From Symmetrospora coprosmae (taxonomy: Eukaryota; Basidiomycota; Cystobasidiomycetes; Symmetrosporaceae), in the NCBI GenBank assembly GCA_008802785.1, contig VUYT01000012.1:372001-436000 (forward strand): DNA of 64,000 nt, written 5' to 3'. Of the stretch, positions 1-11,193 are shown one piece after another. The stretch's first letter is position 1. Every line of letters begins with the position of its first letter. Made by a program: the position numbers and the translations under genes. The notes under the pieces were generated by a model, which saw only the letters and a list, made by a program, of their open reading frames with translations, ran no database searches and was not told the origin of the DNA.

Positions 1-348
1 TCGACAAGGGTGATGTGAGCGTGCCTGGCAACATGCAGGCCTTCTACAGAGAGAGCTTGATGTCGCAGGCGAACCATCGCTTCCACGGCGAGACCATACG
101 TCCTGGAGCGTACAAGCTGCGCGTTGAGTGAGTCTGCTAGGCCGCGCTCTACTTTCCGGCGACTGGGATTGCGGCTGATCGCCTGTCACGATTACCGCAG
201 CGCCGTCAAGCGATATGTCGCTCCGCGCCGCGACGAAGAGCAGATTGAGGCCAGCCAGTACTCTGTGGACTCTTTCTGTGTCGGAGATGAGGATGATATC
301 ATCTATGATGACGAGGACGATGGTCTGCCCACAAGCGAGACGCACTGA
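1..348 (+). CDS. C-terminal end of an unidentified protein (5' part outside window)
   Basis: The reading frame is open from the left edge. An intron of 73 bases (128-200, GTGAGT...CCGCAG) joins it to a final exon ending in TGA at 346-348. The visible ~90 residues include a basic stretch followed by Tyr-Ser-Val-Asp-Ser-Phe-Cys-Val and a run of Asp/Glu, then a short tail. The acidic 'DSFCV' segment faintly recalls the C-terminal region of FANCM/Mph1-type DNA helicases, but that is from memory and no catalytic motif is in view, so I give no symbol. An ATG at 304-306 is internal. The next gene is convergent (stop at 533), leaving about 185 bases for both 3' ends. Confidence 0.6.
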
Positions 349-532
349 GGCGTGCAACAGAGGCGTCATGCCAGGTCTAGAACCCATGTAACGTATACTC
401 TCTTCGTTCAGTCTGCCGTGCCTCTTACCGGTTGTTGTCGGCTCGCACGTCCTCGTGTAGCTTTGAGACCAGCGCACTCTCATTTCCGCTTTTGCCTGAT
501 GCCAACGACATGAGCAGGGACTCGACCCAGCT

Positions 533-3500
533 CTACAGATACAACGATGGGTTGAAGACGACAGACGACTGCCTCTCTAGCTTGCCAAGACTCTGAATAA
601 ATTTCTCCTCTAGCTCGGTATTGCCAATCACTTTGGCTGCCATGGCCATTTGCCTCAGCAGCTCTTGCAAGCGCCGGAAGACGCGAATGAGAGACCCTTC
701 GAAGACATCCGACATCTGCGCGAGTGCATGGAAGAGCCATGATATGAGCGCGGGCACGGAGAAGAGAGAAGGGACTCGAGTGCGCAGGACCCACCTTGCA
801 GATCTCAGAGAATTTGGCACCTTTGCACCACTGGAACACGGCGTCCATCAGACCCATCTTGAATGACTGCACGTACTCGTCCTCGGAGATCTCGAGCTTG
901 CTCTCCTTGGACACCTTGGCGATGTTGCGAGCAAACTCCTGCATCCGGCGCAGCGGGCCGGCGAGCTCCTCGCGTAGGCGCGGCAGCTTCTCGCTCTTCT
1001 CGTCAAAGACAAAACAGCTGCAGAGCGCAGCGCATTGTTCGGGCGACAGGTCGTTGAAGACACCGTGGAAGATGAGTTCCGTCAAGAGGAGCTGAAGGCA
1101 GAGAATGAGAATTATTGAGCAAGGCTTCGACAGCCAGCTAAGGCCCGCTGGCAGCCACACACTCACCTCGTCACCCGTGCTGATCTCGCAAGCGACTCGG
1201 CCCTTCATCTCGACCACGTCGTCCGAAGTGGTGAACTCAAGGCGGCGCAGCACTCGCTTCCTCTGCTTGAGTTCGTCGAGATGCATAACGCTCTCGGCAG
1301 CCTGGATCTTCTTCCGAATAGCCCTGATCTGTGAAAAGACCTCCATCTTGGCTGCGTACTGCTCGTATTTGGCTGGCAGCTCGGGCGTGCCATATAGTGC
1401 ATTCTTCCGCAGCGCTTCCTCGAGCGTCTCAATCTTGCGGAGCAGGTCCTTGAATTCAGGATCTTTGATGCCCATATTCGCCACAGGGTCTAGCAGCTGG
1501 ATCCCGTCTGCGAAGCGTCGCTGCACTTCTTTGACATTCTTGAAGGCCCCTTCGCGCGCTGCGGGCGGCTTGAGGTCCTTTGGCAAGAATATCCGGATGT
1601 GGCTGATGCCGTCGATGGTCGAGAGCAAACAGGGCACAATGACGTACTCGGCTTTCGGCGCAGCACTACCGTTTGAGGCGGACACAGCAGAGTCAGGCGA
1701 GTATGGGCGGATACCAGTCACGGCCGTGAATGGCTGCCCGGCTCGCAGCTTGGTGCTTGCTGCTCCGACATCGCACTGCAATAGCACGTCCACGATGTAG
1801 CCATCTTGCGCAGACGTCCCATCCGGCAGTGGAGAGCCTCGCGGACCCATGCGCTTATTGTAGTTGACGACGCATCCCCAGCCAAAGTCCGCACTCTCGT
1901 GCTTGACGCGAACGAGACGACCTGGTTGCAGGAAAGGAAGTGCATAATTTGGGTGCTGGATGACCGTGCGCAAGTCATCTTTGAGGATATCGAGTTGTTT
2001 GCGGATGTCGTAGTAGTCTGCTATCGTATCTTCGTCGTCGATGACGTGCTCCGAACGCGCGTCTTCGAGCTCGCGCACCTCCTTCTCGAGCCGCGGCACC
2101 GAGGTCGTGCTCTGGAATTGGTAGAAGCACCGCGAGAGCATCCCTTCCGGCGACACGCCCTCCACGCGCATCAGGTTCAAGACCATGTTGTACCCCAGGT
2201 GGAAGGCCGAGTCCAGCCGGTCCGCGACACCCTTCACCATCCCCTTGGCGGCGCTCGGCTCAAGCTTCTCGTCGCACATCATGATGACGATACCGCGATC
2301 GTCCAGTCCTCGACGTCCGGCTCGCCCAGACATCTGGATGTACTCTCCGCCAGAGAGATTCCTGAAGGACTGGCCGTCCCACTTGCGCACGTTGGTGAAG
2401 ACGACCGTCTTGGCGGGCATGTTTAGGCCTGGAGGGTCGGTTTGTTTAGCCTGGTGCCGACATCGTCGTCAAGTCCGACATTGCTCACCTATAGAAAAGG
2501 TCTCTGTTGCGAACAATACTTTGATCAGACCTTCCTGAAAGAGGATTTCGATGACCTCCTTCAATAGGGGCAGGAGACCGCCGTGATGGATTCCAATGCC
2601 GCGCTTGAGGAGCGGCAGGATGTGCTCAATTTGCGGCAGTTGCCGATCGTCTTCTGATAGGCCCGAGATGGCCGATTCGAAGACATTGGCAACCATGTCC
2701 CGCTCCTCGTCCGTGTTGAACTCGAGCTTTGCCATCTGGAGTGCCAGCCCCTCGCATTCTTTCTTGCTGAAGGCGAAGACGATGACGGGGTTGTACTGCT
2801 TGAGCATGATCATCTTGACAATCTTGTAAATGTCCGAGGGGCCCTTGGAGGCCCCTCCCTTCTTTGACTTGCCCTTGCGGCCCTTGCCCGCGTCGAGCGC
2901 GGCCGGATCCTCGCCTTTGCCCTCTGCGAGCGCGCCCATGGCCTTCTGGAAGTTGTCCTCGCGGAAGTTGCCCTTTTCGTCGACGACGAGATGGATTCCG
3001 TCCCCGCCTGCGGGGAAGAGGTAGTGCTGCAGCGGGGTGGGCCGGTAGTCGGTGTAGACGACGTGGCACGGCTGGTTGTGCGTCTTGCAGATCCACTCGG
3101 CAAACTCCATCGCGTTCGGGATTGTTGCAGAGAGGAAGACGTAGTGGACTTTTGGTGGGAGGAGGATGATTGTCTCTTCCCACACCACGCCACGCTCCTT
3201 GTCGCGCATGTAGTGAATCTCGTCGAAGACGACCCAGGCAACCTCGCGCATGACCTCGGAGCCGCGGTACAGCATCGAGCGAAGAATCTGCACGCGTACG
3301 AGCGGAACAGTGATCAGCTTAGGTTGCGGGCATCAAGGACGGCGCCACAGCACACACCTCTGTCGTCATGACAAGACAGCTTGCCGTCGGATTGATGGTG
3401 ACATCACCAGTCATCAATCCGACGTCCCCAAACTCTGCCAACATCTCTCTGTATTTCTGGTTTGACAGGGCCTGCAGAGGTGCCATGCTGGCTCAGCCCG

Positions 3501-4450
3501 CTTGTCATGATGATGGGTGCTACGGACAGCGCGGAACCCACCTTGATCGGACTGGTATAGATCACCCTTTGCTTGTCTCTCAAGCACTGCGCGATAGCAT
3601 ACTCTGCGACGACCGTCTTTCCTGCGGATGTATGCGCCGAAACGAGGACGCTCTCGTTGCGCTGTATGCTTGCCACCGAGACTTTCTGGAAGGGGTCGAG
3701 CTCAAATGGGTACACCCTCGCAGGCACGGGTGGAGGGACGTGCTGCGAGATGGGGACGTAGGGATAGTTGGGCGGCACGGCAACCTGATGTCGAACTGCG
3801 TGCGACAGGGTGATTTTGCCGCCGAGCTCGTCGGACGACGCGGCTTTTGACGCCTGCAGCCCAGCAGAAGCGGCGACGTCGACATGCGCTTCTTCCTCGA
3901 ACGTGTCTTCTACCAGAGGCTGCTCCTCCATAGGGTCTGCCATCTCGATGGCAACGTCGCCTCCGCCGCGCTTGCCACCAAAAGCCCTCTGCGGCCGTCG
4001 CTGTGTCGAGTCGGTAGAGGTAGCTGTGGCTGCGGTAGACGGAGGACCACTGCTGCCTTGTGTCGCATCCACAGCCATTACTGTGCCATTGCTGCTGCTG
4101 CTACCGTTGCTCGTTCCTGTTCCCGCTGGACCTGGCGAGGTGACCCGGCTCCGCTTCTTCTTGATCTTCTGCGATGAAGCCTCCTTCGAACCCGAGCCTG
4201 AGGCAGCGGCGGTACCATTGTCATCCTGCCCGCTCGAGCTATCTGTGCCATCCTCTGCCTCCGCTGCCGATGCTCCTCCTGCTACTGCCACCGTCTGTGC
4301 CGTCTCTGGATTTTCGCCCTGCTTCCCATCCCTCTTTCGCTTCTTCTTCTTCTCGGCACCGGTCGAGGAGCTCGCTGGCGGTGGTGCCGCTGCTGTCGCC
4401 TCCACTGCTGCTCCTCCGCCTCCAAACGCTGCAAAGAGATCGTCGTCCAT
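533..4450 (-). CDS. MTR4: ATP-dependent RNA helicase Mtr4/Dob1 (Ski2-like, TRAMP and nuclear exosome cofactor)
   Basis: Ski2-like 3'-5' RNA helicase that feeds structured RNAs (pre-rRNA, snoRNA precursors, cryptic transcripts) to the nuclear exosome. Six exons: 4450-3542, 3471-3358, 3287-2489, 2428-1167, 1091-795 and 715-533, giving 1,187 residues, normal for the family. About 230 N-terminal residues are Ser/Ala/Gly-rich and disordered. Visible motifs in order: AHTSAGKT (Walker A), DEIHYMRD (motif II, DExH), SATIPNA (III), ATETFSIG (IVa/V) and [10 protein letters not shown] (VI), then the arch/KOW insertion and a C-terminal helical domain ending in FNPSLYL. The intron at 1092-1166 is a multiple of three and has no stop, so it can be misread as coding; family alignment (GDE then LLLTELIF) shows it is spliced. 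Start chosen at MDDDLF because an in-frame ATG at 4594 adds non-conserved residues. Confidence 0.95.
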
Positions 4451-4956
4451 TCTGTCGCCGTGTAGTCCGCAATATGTATAGTCAGTCTGTTGCTGACATT
4501 CGCAACCCCGGAGAATAGGGGAAGACGCCTGGACGCGCCCAAGGTGATGGATCGATGTAACAGCAAGCTGGCTACGTCCAAACGATAAGGTCACTGCACT
4601 CGATCCTATCTGCAGAAAGTTTCATCTAGTCCTATGTGATCGCAAGGCTTGACCCGCCATAGCTGTGCTGCCGCGAGACGGCGCAGAGCACAATGATCTG
4701 AAGCACGCATTGCATAATCTAGGCGGTCTACAAGTACACGACACTGACTGAGAGCGGATGATAGGATGAAAGGCACGAGGAAGGCGGTGACAATGGTGCA
4801 GATGCGATTGCCTCACGGAGGAAGAGCGGCGATGGAGATGGAAAGCGATGAGAAAGAGGTTGCGGTAGCAGAGGCAGCGAAGATCCGCATGGTGGACGCG
4901 TAACAGAGTGAAGGCAGTGGCACGCAGACAGGCAGTCGCGAGCCGCCTGCAGGTGA

Positions 4957-5905
4957 TCAGGCGCTTGAATGCTGCGTTTTAGCGCATAAAGCCTTCCCGT
5001 GCGCAAGGGCGCCCGCTGCGCCGGCGGGTGCCGTAGGGGGAGGACCATCCGGAGAAGCAGCCGCTGTCGAAGAGGCCCTGCCGCGGCCGAAAGAGCTGCT
5101 CGTTGTTGCTGTTGGAAGTCGACTGGCAGGAGGAGGCATCCTCGGAGAATCCCTTCCGCCTACACGGGCGCTATGGGATTGCGTAGGCCCCTTCTTCGAT
5201 CCGAGAGCACTGGCAGGGGGCTCAGGAGACCAACGTCCGTTTTGACTTGGCCGTGGATACGGGCCAGGCTCGGGAGACTCTCTCCTGCGTGATTGGGAGG
5301 ACCAGGGAGCCATGGTATCAGGCCCACGTGAAGGCGAATTCGAAGAAGGGCGCTGGAAGACCGGTGCTTGCGGAACCCGACCCGGCAGAGGAGAAGGGTG
5401 GGGACCAGAACCTGGCTCTATGTCGTTGCGGGGTGCTCCTCTGGTTCGGCCTGGCGCCCGCCCGTTTTGGGTCGGACCTGGCGACTGCGCTCCCGTTCGG
5501 CCAGAGTTGGGAGGATCTGATTTAGGCGCACCAGAGCTCCGTGCACCACGACCCTCGGTACCGTTGGGTCCAATCGATGTCCCTAAAGGGCCTGTCGACA
5601 GGCCTGAGGTGGACCCGCCGTAGAAGGACCCCTGAGTCTCCGAAGCAATTATGGGTGGTCTTCGAGAGTTCGATCCACTGCGTCCGTCGCCCTGATTGAC
5701 TTGCGCTTCGGCTTCGGCTTCGGCAAGTGCTCCATATTGAAGCGGAAGGGGGCACTGGCGGCGTGCGCAAGTAGCTGAGCAGTGGTGAAGTGCAGATGGG
5801 GGGACTCGGACTTTCGATAGCAGGAGATGAAGAGAGATACCGGGAGCAGTCGGGCGGATGAGGTTCTTTGCAACTGTTATGGAGGAAGGCAGAGGAGAGG
5901 GACAT
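4957..5905 (-). CDS. Candidate disordered Pro/Gly/Ser-rich protein, exon structure unresolved
   Basis: On the minus strand one frame stays open from about 5920 to a TGA at 4957. It encodes a Pro/Gly/Ser/Arg-rich sequence with many SP and RS dipeptides and a short Ala-Glu repeat near its start, but has no ATG before position ~5313. An ATG at 5905 opens a different frame, so a first exon plus a frame-switching intron would be needed; I could not find a convincing donor/acceptor pair. A TATA-like CTATAAAAG lies at 5931-5923 on the same strand. No domain is recognisable. It could be a real fast-evolving gene, a long untranslated region, or chance. Sense and antisense frames are both compositionally simple, so coding status is weak. 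Confidence 0.3.
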
Positions 5906-5922
5906 GTCCGATGAAGCGCTAG

Positions 5923-5931
5923 CTTTTATAG
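5923..5931 (-). promoter_or_regulatory. TATA-like box (CTATAAAAG)
   Basis: Minus-strand CTATAAAAG sits about 18 bases before the ATG at 5905. TATA boxes are not rare by chance; it only modestly supports a minus-strand transcript into 5905-4957. Confidence 0.3.
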
Positions 5932-5989
5932 TCGCGTTCAGGTCCCAATCAGCTGCCTGTCTCGCTGACTTTCACTGTCTCGTCCCATT

Positions 5990-6480
5990 GAGCGTGTGAA
6001 TTCTCGAAGCAGGCAGTACAAGGGCTCTATTTCGAGCATTGTAGGACACCATCGCAATTGTGGCTATGCTTACTAGCAGGCTGCCAAGCGAGTCAGTCAG
6101 CAACTGCAGCAGCTGGGGCAGATGAGCGGAATCAGTTGACGATGTCTACGGGGGAGGATGGCGGAACGAGCGCAGAGTCAAGCGCAAACGAAGAGCGTGA
6201 GAATGGGTGGCTGCAACGCAGCGCATGCGCTCGACTGAAGAGCATATTGATAGAGTACAATGCCGATGTTGAGTAGACGCGCAAGGGCTGCCAGGGACTC
6301 ACGATGATACCGGTCACACAGGCCTAACCAGAGTCGGCCTTCTGAGGCTTGCCCGAACAGATAGCAATGTGCAGATCGGTGTACGAGTCATCGTAGTGGT
6401 CAAGCCATATGATCTTGGCAGACTAGCTCTGCGAAAGACTTATGCACTCGTCTAGGCGGCGAAGGACTGAGAATATAGGA
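5990..6480. repeat. Diverged duplicated segment, copy 1
   Basis: Starts at GAGCGTGTGA and matches the segment starting at 7235, offset by 1,245 bases. Similarity is clear over the first ~50 bases (a stretch around CTCGAAGC and AGCATTGT), again around AGCAGCTGG...CGG.ATCAG and GGGAGGATG, and weaker further on (CCCGAACAG; a GCC.ATGAT/GCCAGATG block). Many substitutions and small indels separate the copies. On the minus strand one frame encodes a natural-looking 32-residue stretch ending in a stop at ~6331, but that frame is not kept in the other copy. Confidence 0.6.
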
Positions 6481-7234
6481 TTTCGGAGCAAGGGGTGCCA
6501 TTGGAAAGCGCAGAGCGGCGGTAGTGAACGGGGACGGCGGCCAGTATATGAAGCTTTCTAGCAGCCAGGACCTCATGTTGACTAACCAAGCTGCCCTCTG
6601 CCGCCGGAACCTTCTGCGGATTGCCGAGTGACAGACCTTGAACTGACGGATGCTGCAGGAGACGCCCGTTGCTGAGGCATTTCTCCGTCTCGGACAGAGT
6701 GGAATGGACTGGTGGATTGTTGACCACCTGTCAAGTGTCTGCTGTCGGCGGAGGGCGGGCTAGACCGTCGCATCACAGCAGTAGCCGGGTCTGAAGTGGG
6801 AGGACGTTCGGACGTCGAAGCGGCTTTGTACTCGCCTGCACGTCGGCGGAGTTGCTCAGGCAATATCGCTCTGCGGAGGCGAGTGACCCTCCCTGCTAGC
6901 CGCGCGCTCCGTGAAAGGCCCGAGTCCGTAGCGGAATGTTGCACGTTGCACACGAGCGACCGGACTGCTCGTTGCGCAACCCTCGCAGTGCTGCCCGGTG
7001 GCGAGGTGTCGTAGCTACTCCTGTTCCCGACATGCGTGATTGGTGGCTGTTTCCAAAGAGAATCGGTAGAAAGGAGAAGGAGGAGTGTGCTAGTGCTGCG
7101 CCCTCAGTGGGAGGTCCAGTCCTGATGGATGCTGCTTGAAGACGAGCTCTCGGACGGCATGAGGCCAAGCTGTCTCTACACCGCTAGCTAGCTAAGGCTA
7201 AAGCCGGGCTGCTGTAAGGCTGGCCCTTGCCTTT

Positions 7235-7760
7235 GAGCGTGTGACCCTCGAAGCGGGCGGCATAGAGGCTTCTATTCCAAGCATTGTCGCAGTCAAGGCA
7301 GTGCTTGCCACCCGGTAGGTAAGCCAAGACATGCGATAGCTGTAGCAGCTGGAGCGATCAAGCGGTATCAGCTGATGATATGCAAGGGAGGATGTTGCGG
7401 CGAGCGCGATGGCAGGCCGTCAGGTGGAGCCAGAGAAGCGTGAACACGAGGCTGTCAGACTGCGCGCATTGATCCAAAGAGCATGTTGCCGGTGTACAGG
7501 GTATCCTCGAGCATGACGAGGGTGAGTTGCTGTTGTTGCGGGTCTTGCCGGGGTGCCTATCCAGCAAGCCCGACCACGGGACCTTGCCCTTTGCTGTTCC
7601 CCCGAACAGCCCGCAACGCGAGGATGCATCAGCGAGGGTACCAGTCGACTTTGCATCCCAATCAGCCTGTATGTGCGCAATCAGTGATGTTATCGAGCCA
7701 GATGCTGCTAAGGGGTGCAGTCCAGTCAGTCCAGAGCAGGCAGAGTCCGGAATAGGCAAG
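7235..7760. repeat. Diverged duplicated segment, copy 2
   Basis: Partner of the segment at 5990-6480. No reading frame is conserved between the two copies on either strand, so they are best seen as old duplicates of non-coding DNA or of a decayed gene. Confidence 0.6.
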
Positions 7761-8241
7761 GGCAGGTCGAGACGCAGCCCGCCGAGCCGCCAGACTGACA
7801 AAGCCTTTGCAAGATCAGTACCACGCACAGCTGACTGCTGTACCACGGTGATGCCTTCTTCTCCACCATTGTGACTGCTGCAGCTGTTGCTGTGCCTGTT
7901 CCAAGGCAGGCCCGCCATCCTGACCCTGATCCAGAAGAGAAGGTGGCGTGGCGAGGCGAGCCTGCGAGCTCCAGCACTCGCGGCCGGGGCTGGCTCGGAT
8001 CACAATCTGGGCAGGTACCATTCCCGTCTTGACTGTGTCATCCCTCCTCTCTTCTCCTTTCCTCCCCTCCTGCTGCATCGTCTGACGGTTTCCGCTGCTC
8101 TACGCTGTCAGCCCGACTGAAGTGCCTCGAGCGGAGACAGGCGACGCAAAGGCGACAAGGTGCGTCTTGCGACGGTCCGGCAATAGCTCGCGCTTCGGCT
8201 TCCTCATTGACACTCTGCGCGTCCTCTCCTCTTCCTCCCAG

Positions 8242-10779
8242 ATGTCGACGACCACAATGGAATCCATCGAGGCGGAGCTAGCCATAAAGAGCAGTCTCGT
8301 CGACGCACTCAATGCCGAGAACGAGCAACTACGCATGCTGCTGCAGAAGCACGCGGATCGAGATGACCACGAGCACACCTCTCGCCTGCAGAAGGGCGAC
8401 ATGCGGCGCGAGTCCAATATCAACGAGCTGCAGGCCGCGCTGGTGGCGATGCGGTCCCAGCTTCACGAAGGAGCCATGGACGCCGATGCGCAGCTCGCGA
8501 CGTTGGCAGAGCTCAGAGCGGAGAATGCTCGCCTGCGCGCCGACGCTCAGGACAGTGCAGACGAGCTTACTGCATTGCGCCAGCGCCTCACCCTCACGCA
8601 CGCGCAGCTCGCAGAGGAGCGCGCCCGCTTTGACGACGAGCGGGCGAAGGTCCTCGCACTCCGAGCTGGACTCGAGGAGAGCAAGAAGGCAATCGCCATC
8701 CTGAATGAACAGAATGAACGGCGGAACTCGGATCTCGTGGCTGCGACGAGCCGGCGCGCGTCCGAGGCGGCCCAGGGCACTCTCGCCGTCGGAAGCGGCA
8801 GCGGGTCCAGCCTCGCCCGCAAATCCTCGCTCGTCAATGTCAATGTCAGCGTCATCTCTGAGCACCGCAGAGGCTCCGTCAACTATCTCAGCGGACTGGG
8901 CCTCACCTCGAAGCGCCTGAACCACTTTGACCCGAACAGCGCGGGCGCGAAGAAACTCTCGCTCGGATCGGCTAGGACGGAGTCGGACCTAGCTGCCCTC
9001 GCAGGCACTTCGGCCTCGACCAACGCAGACAGCGCAGCTAGCATTGTCTCGCCGAACCGCCTGAACAGGCGAGCCTCACTTCCGGCATCTCCCGCTGGCA
9101 CCGCGCAATCCCGCTCGCTCGTCCTTGCGGCACACGCTACTGGTCAGGACGCTTCGTCAGCTGCGAACAGTGCCGATGCGGCAACCTCTCCTGTTCACTT
9201 TTCCAATCTGTCCCGCCGATCCTCTCTTACGGCAGGAAGGCGTGCCTCTCTGGGATATGATTCGCCAACACGCCGCACGTCCAACCTGAATCAGGCTCTC
9301 ATTCGCTTGAACGGCGGTGTTGCCAGCGCAGACGATGGCGAGCTTCCCAACTCTCGACGCGCTTCCACCACCATCAATGAGGAGGAAGGTAACGGTAGCG
9401 AGCAGCAATCCCTCACGCAGCTGGCCGACACAGGAGTCCGGCGGAAGAGCAGCTTCGCCGAGCGAAGAAGTAGCTCCGCACACCTCGCCAATGGGTACGC
9501 ACATCTCGCGGGCGCCTCGTCAACGCATGGCCCTAGCGGTTTGCGCCAGAGCATCGACCATGGCGCCCTCTTCTCGGCCTCCTACTCCCTCGGTTCTACG
9601 CCCGAGGACGGTCAGGCAGACCCACGCCCCGCGACTGTCATGGAGGAGGCGCACTCGCCCACGCTCTCCGTCTCGTACCCAATGAGCATGCGCACGACGA
9701 CCTTCCCTCCCGCAGAGACGGACGGCGTCGTGCAGGCGCTCTCGCTCGAGGCGGCCATGGAGATCTCGGCGCTCAAGGACATGGTCGCGGAGCTCAAGAT
9801 GCAACTCCTCGAGGCGGAGGAGTGCCGCGAGGCAAGCGACACCTGTGCTCGAGCGTTGCGCGAGTTTATCGCAACACAGGCCGCTGTGGAGACTACTGAG
9901 CGCGTAAAACTGCCTCCGCTGCCAACGGACGCCAGCGCTGATGCAGATGCCGAGGCAGAGCTGGCATCCGCACGAGAGAAGGAGAAGAAGCAGACGGAAG
10001 GAGCGGCGGCCGCTGCGACTGCGGCAAAGCGAAGCAGCAGATGGGGCATGCCCAAGCTTTTGCCATCCCTCAGCTACTCTTCAATCAGGCGCGACGCCTC
10101 GAACAGCATTGTTAGCCACCTGCCTGCCATCGCTGGCTCCAGCAATGGGTCCGGCAAGGCTGGCCTGGCCAGCATTGCGGACTCCAGCAGTTCCGCCCCG
10201 CTGCCTCCCCAGCTGGCCATCTCGGCACCCGCAAGGTCAACGAGCAGCAGCGGAAACGCTACACCGCTCGCTGGCACATCGCCCGCGCTTCTCTCGCAGC
10301 CCGGCTGGCGGACCACCGGCGACCTGCGCCATTTGTCCGTCTCCTCTGCGGCGGGCAGCACGGGCACGAGCTCTGCAGCACCCTCGCCCATCCTCTCGTC
10401 CGGCGTGCCCAACTTCCAGAGCACTTTCCAGGGTTTCTCGTTTAGCAATGCCTACCGCTACGTGCCGCCGACCGAGGTCGAGGAGCCGCCATCGCCCGGT
10501 GGTGGCAGGAGCGACGCGCCGACCTTCCCTGGCTTGGACAGCGGAGCAAGTGTCGCCGGCAGCCTGGAGGGCGATGCAGACGTCGACGCCCTCAGCGAGT
10601 CGGCCTCTGCGACAGACGACTCGGAGGTCGAGAGCCTGCCGAGGACTCCACTGGACGCGACATTCGGGAGCCGGACAGGCGCCGAGGCGCAGCAGGAAGT
10701 GGAGAAGGAAAAGCGCGAGGAAGAGATACGCATCGCGTCCGATCCCACCATGACGCCTCGTGCCGTGCACACTTTCTAG
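8242..10779 (+). CDS. Unknown coiled-coil, Ser-rich protein (845 aa)
   Basis: Single exon. The frame extends upstream to 8122 but without an ATG; the first ATG is at 8242. Residues ~5-180 form a long coiled coil (repeated Glu-Leu-Arg-Ala heptads). The middle ~400 residues are Ser/Ala-rich with many RRxS motifs, consistent with basophilic kinase sites. A second short coiled coil lies near residue 500. Towards the C-terminus is a compact segment YRYVPPTEVEEPPSP that stands out from the disorder and may be a conserved linear motif. I do not recognise the family. A scaffold or cytoskeletal role would be a guess. Confidence 0.8.
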   Translation: MSTTTMESIEAELAIKSSLVDALNAENEQLRMLLQKHADRDDHEHTSRLQKGDMRRESNINELQAALVAMRSQLHEGAMDADAQLATLAELRAENARLRADAQDSADELTALRQRLTLTHAQLAEERARFDDERAKVLALRAGLEESKKAIAILNEQNERRNSDLVAATSRRASEAAQGTLAVGSGSGSSLARKSSLVNVNVSVISEHRRGSVNYLSGLGLTSKRLNHFDPNSAGAKKLSLGSARTESDLAALAGTSASTNADSAASIVSPNRLNRRASLPASPAGTAQSRSLVLAAHATGQDASSAANSADAATSPVHFSNLSRRSSLTAGRRASLGYDSPTRRTSNLNQALIRLNGGVASADDGELPNSRRASTTINEEEGNGSEQQSLTQLADTGVRRKSSFAERRSSSAHLANGYAHLAGASSTHGPSGLRQSIDHGALFSASYSLGSTPEDGQADPRPATVMEEAHSPTLSVSYPMSMRTTTFPPAETDGVVQALSLEAAMEISALKDMVAELKMQLLEAEECREASDTCARALREFIATQAAVETTERVKLPPLPTDASADADAEAELASAREKEKKQTEGAAAAATAAKRSSRWGMPKLLPSLSYSSIRRDASNSIVSHLPAIAGSSNGSGKAGLASIADSSSSAPLPPQLAISAPARSTSSSGNATPLAGTSPALLSQPGWRTTGDLRHLSVSSAAGSTGTSSAAPSPILSSGVPNFQSTFQGFSFSNAYRYVPPTEVEEPPSPGGGRSDAPTFPGLDSGASVAGSLEGDADVDALSESASATDDSEVESLPRTPLDATFGSRTGAEAQQEVEKEKREEEIRIASDPTMTPRAVHTF

Positions 10780-11193
10780 ATTGGTTCACTATCTCTCGGT
10801 TCCCGGGAGCTCCCCTTCGTTTCCTTCCTTTCGGCCACGCGCTGGCTATAGAGACAGTACACTATGCTTCCATTGACAGGTATATTAGTGGGCTCTCTGA
10901 AGGTACTGCTCGTGGCGGCGACCTTGTTGTCTGTAAATCCGTGCCTTGTCTCTGTTGTCGGGACTTGCTGGTCTCCGTGTATTTGCCTTGCCCGTCTTTC
11001 CCTTCCCACCTCTCTCTCTCGCACCGTCGCCTTCCCTTTACACTCGCGCGCAAGCAGTCGTGGTGCAGAGCAGAGTAGACAGCCAATGCACCCCATCGTC
11101 GCCCTTCCCTTCCATCAGTCCACCTTCTTTTCGAGCCAGCGAGACCTCCGCCTGCCTGCAGCTGCATGAGCACGAGCAAGCCCGAGTGCAGCA
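10780..11193. other. Intergenic, pyrimidine-rich leader
   Basis: A CT-rich tract at about 10985-11035 (CCCTTCCCACCTCTCTCTCT) and a further one near 11100 precede the ATG at 11194, as is common upstream of fungal genes. Nothing else recognised. Confidence 0.5.

Larger units (their letters stand above)
5906..8241. other. Gene-poor region between candidate gene and the coiled-coil protein gene
   Basis: Apart from the two duplicated segments I see no supportable gene. Several open frames of 60-190 codons overlap on both strands, with no domain, no consistent splice sites and no frame conserved between the duplicates. The last ~250 bases before 8242 are pyrimidine-rich (CCTCCTCTCTTCTCC) and are probably the promoter and leader of the next gene. 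Confidence 0.5.

Noticed and set aside
1092-1166. MTR4 read straight through as one long exon
   Set aside because: The 75 bases carry GTGAGT and TTCAG ends and interrupt a segment that is contiguous in the Mtr4 family.
6058-6276. Plus-strand 72-codon frame with a hydrophobic start, possibly a small secreted protein
   Set aside because: The frame is not preserved in the duplicated copy at 7235-7760 and no family is recognised.
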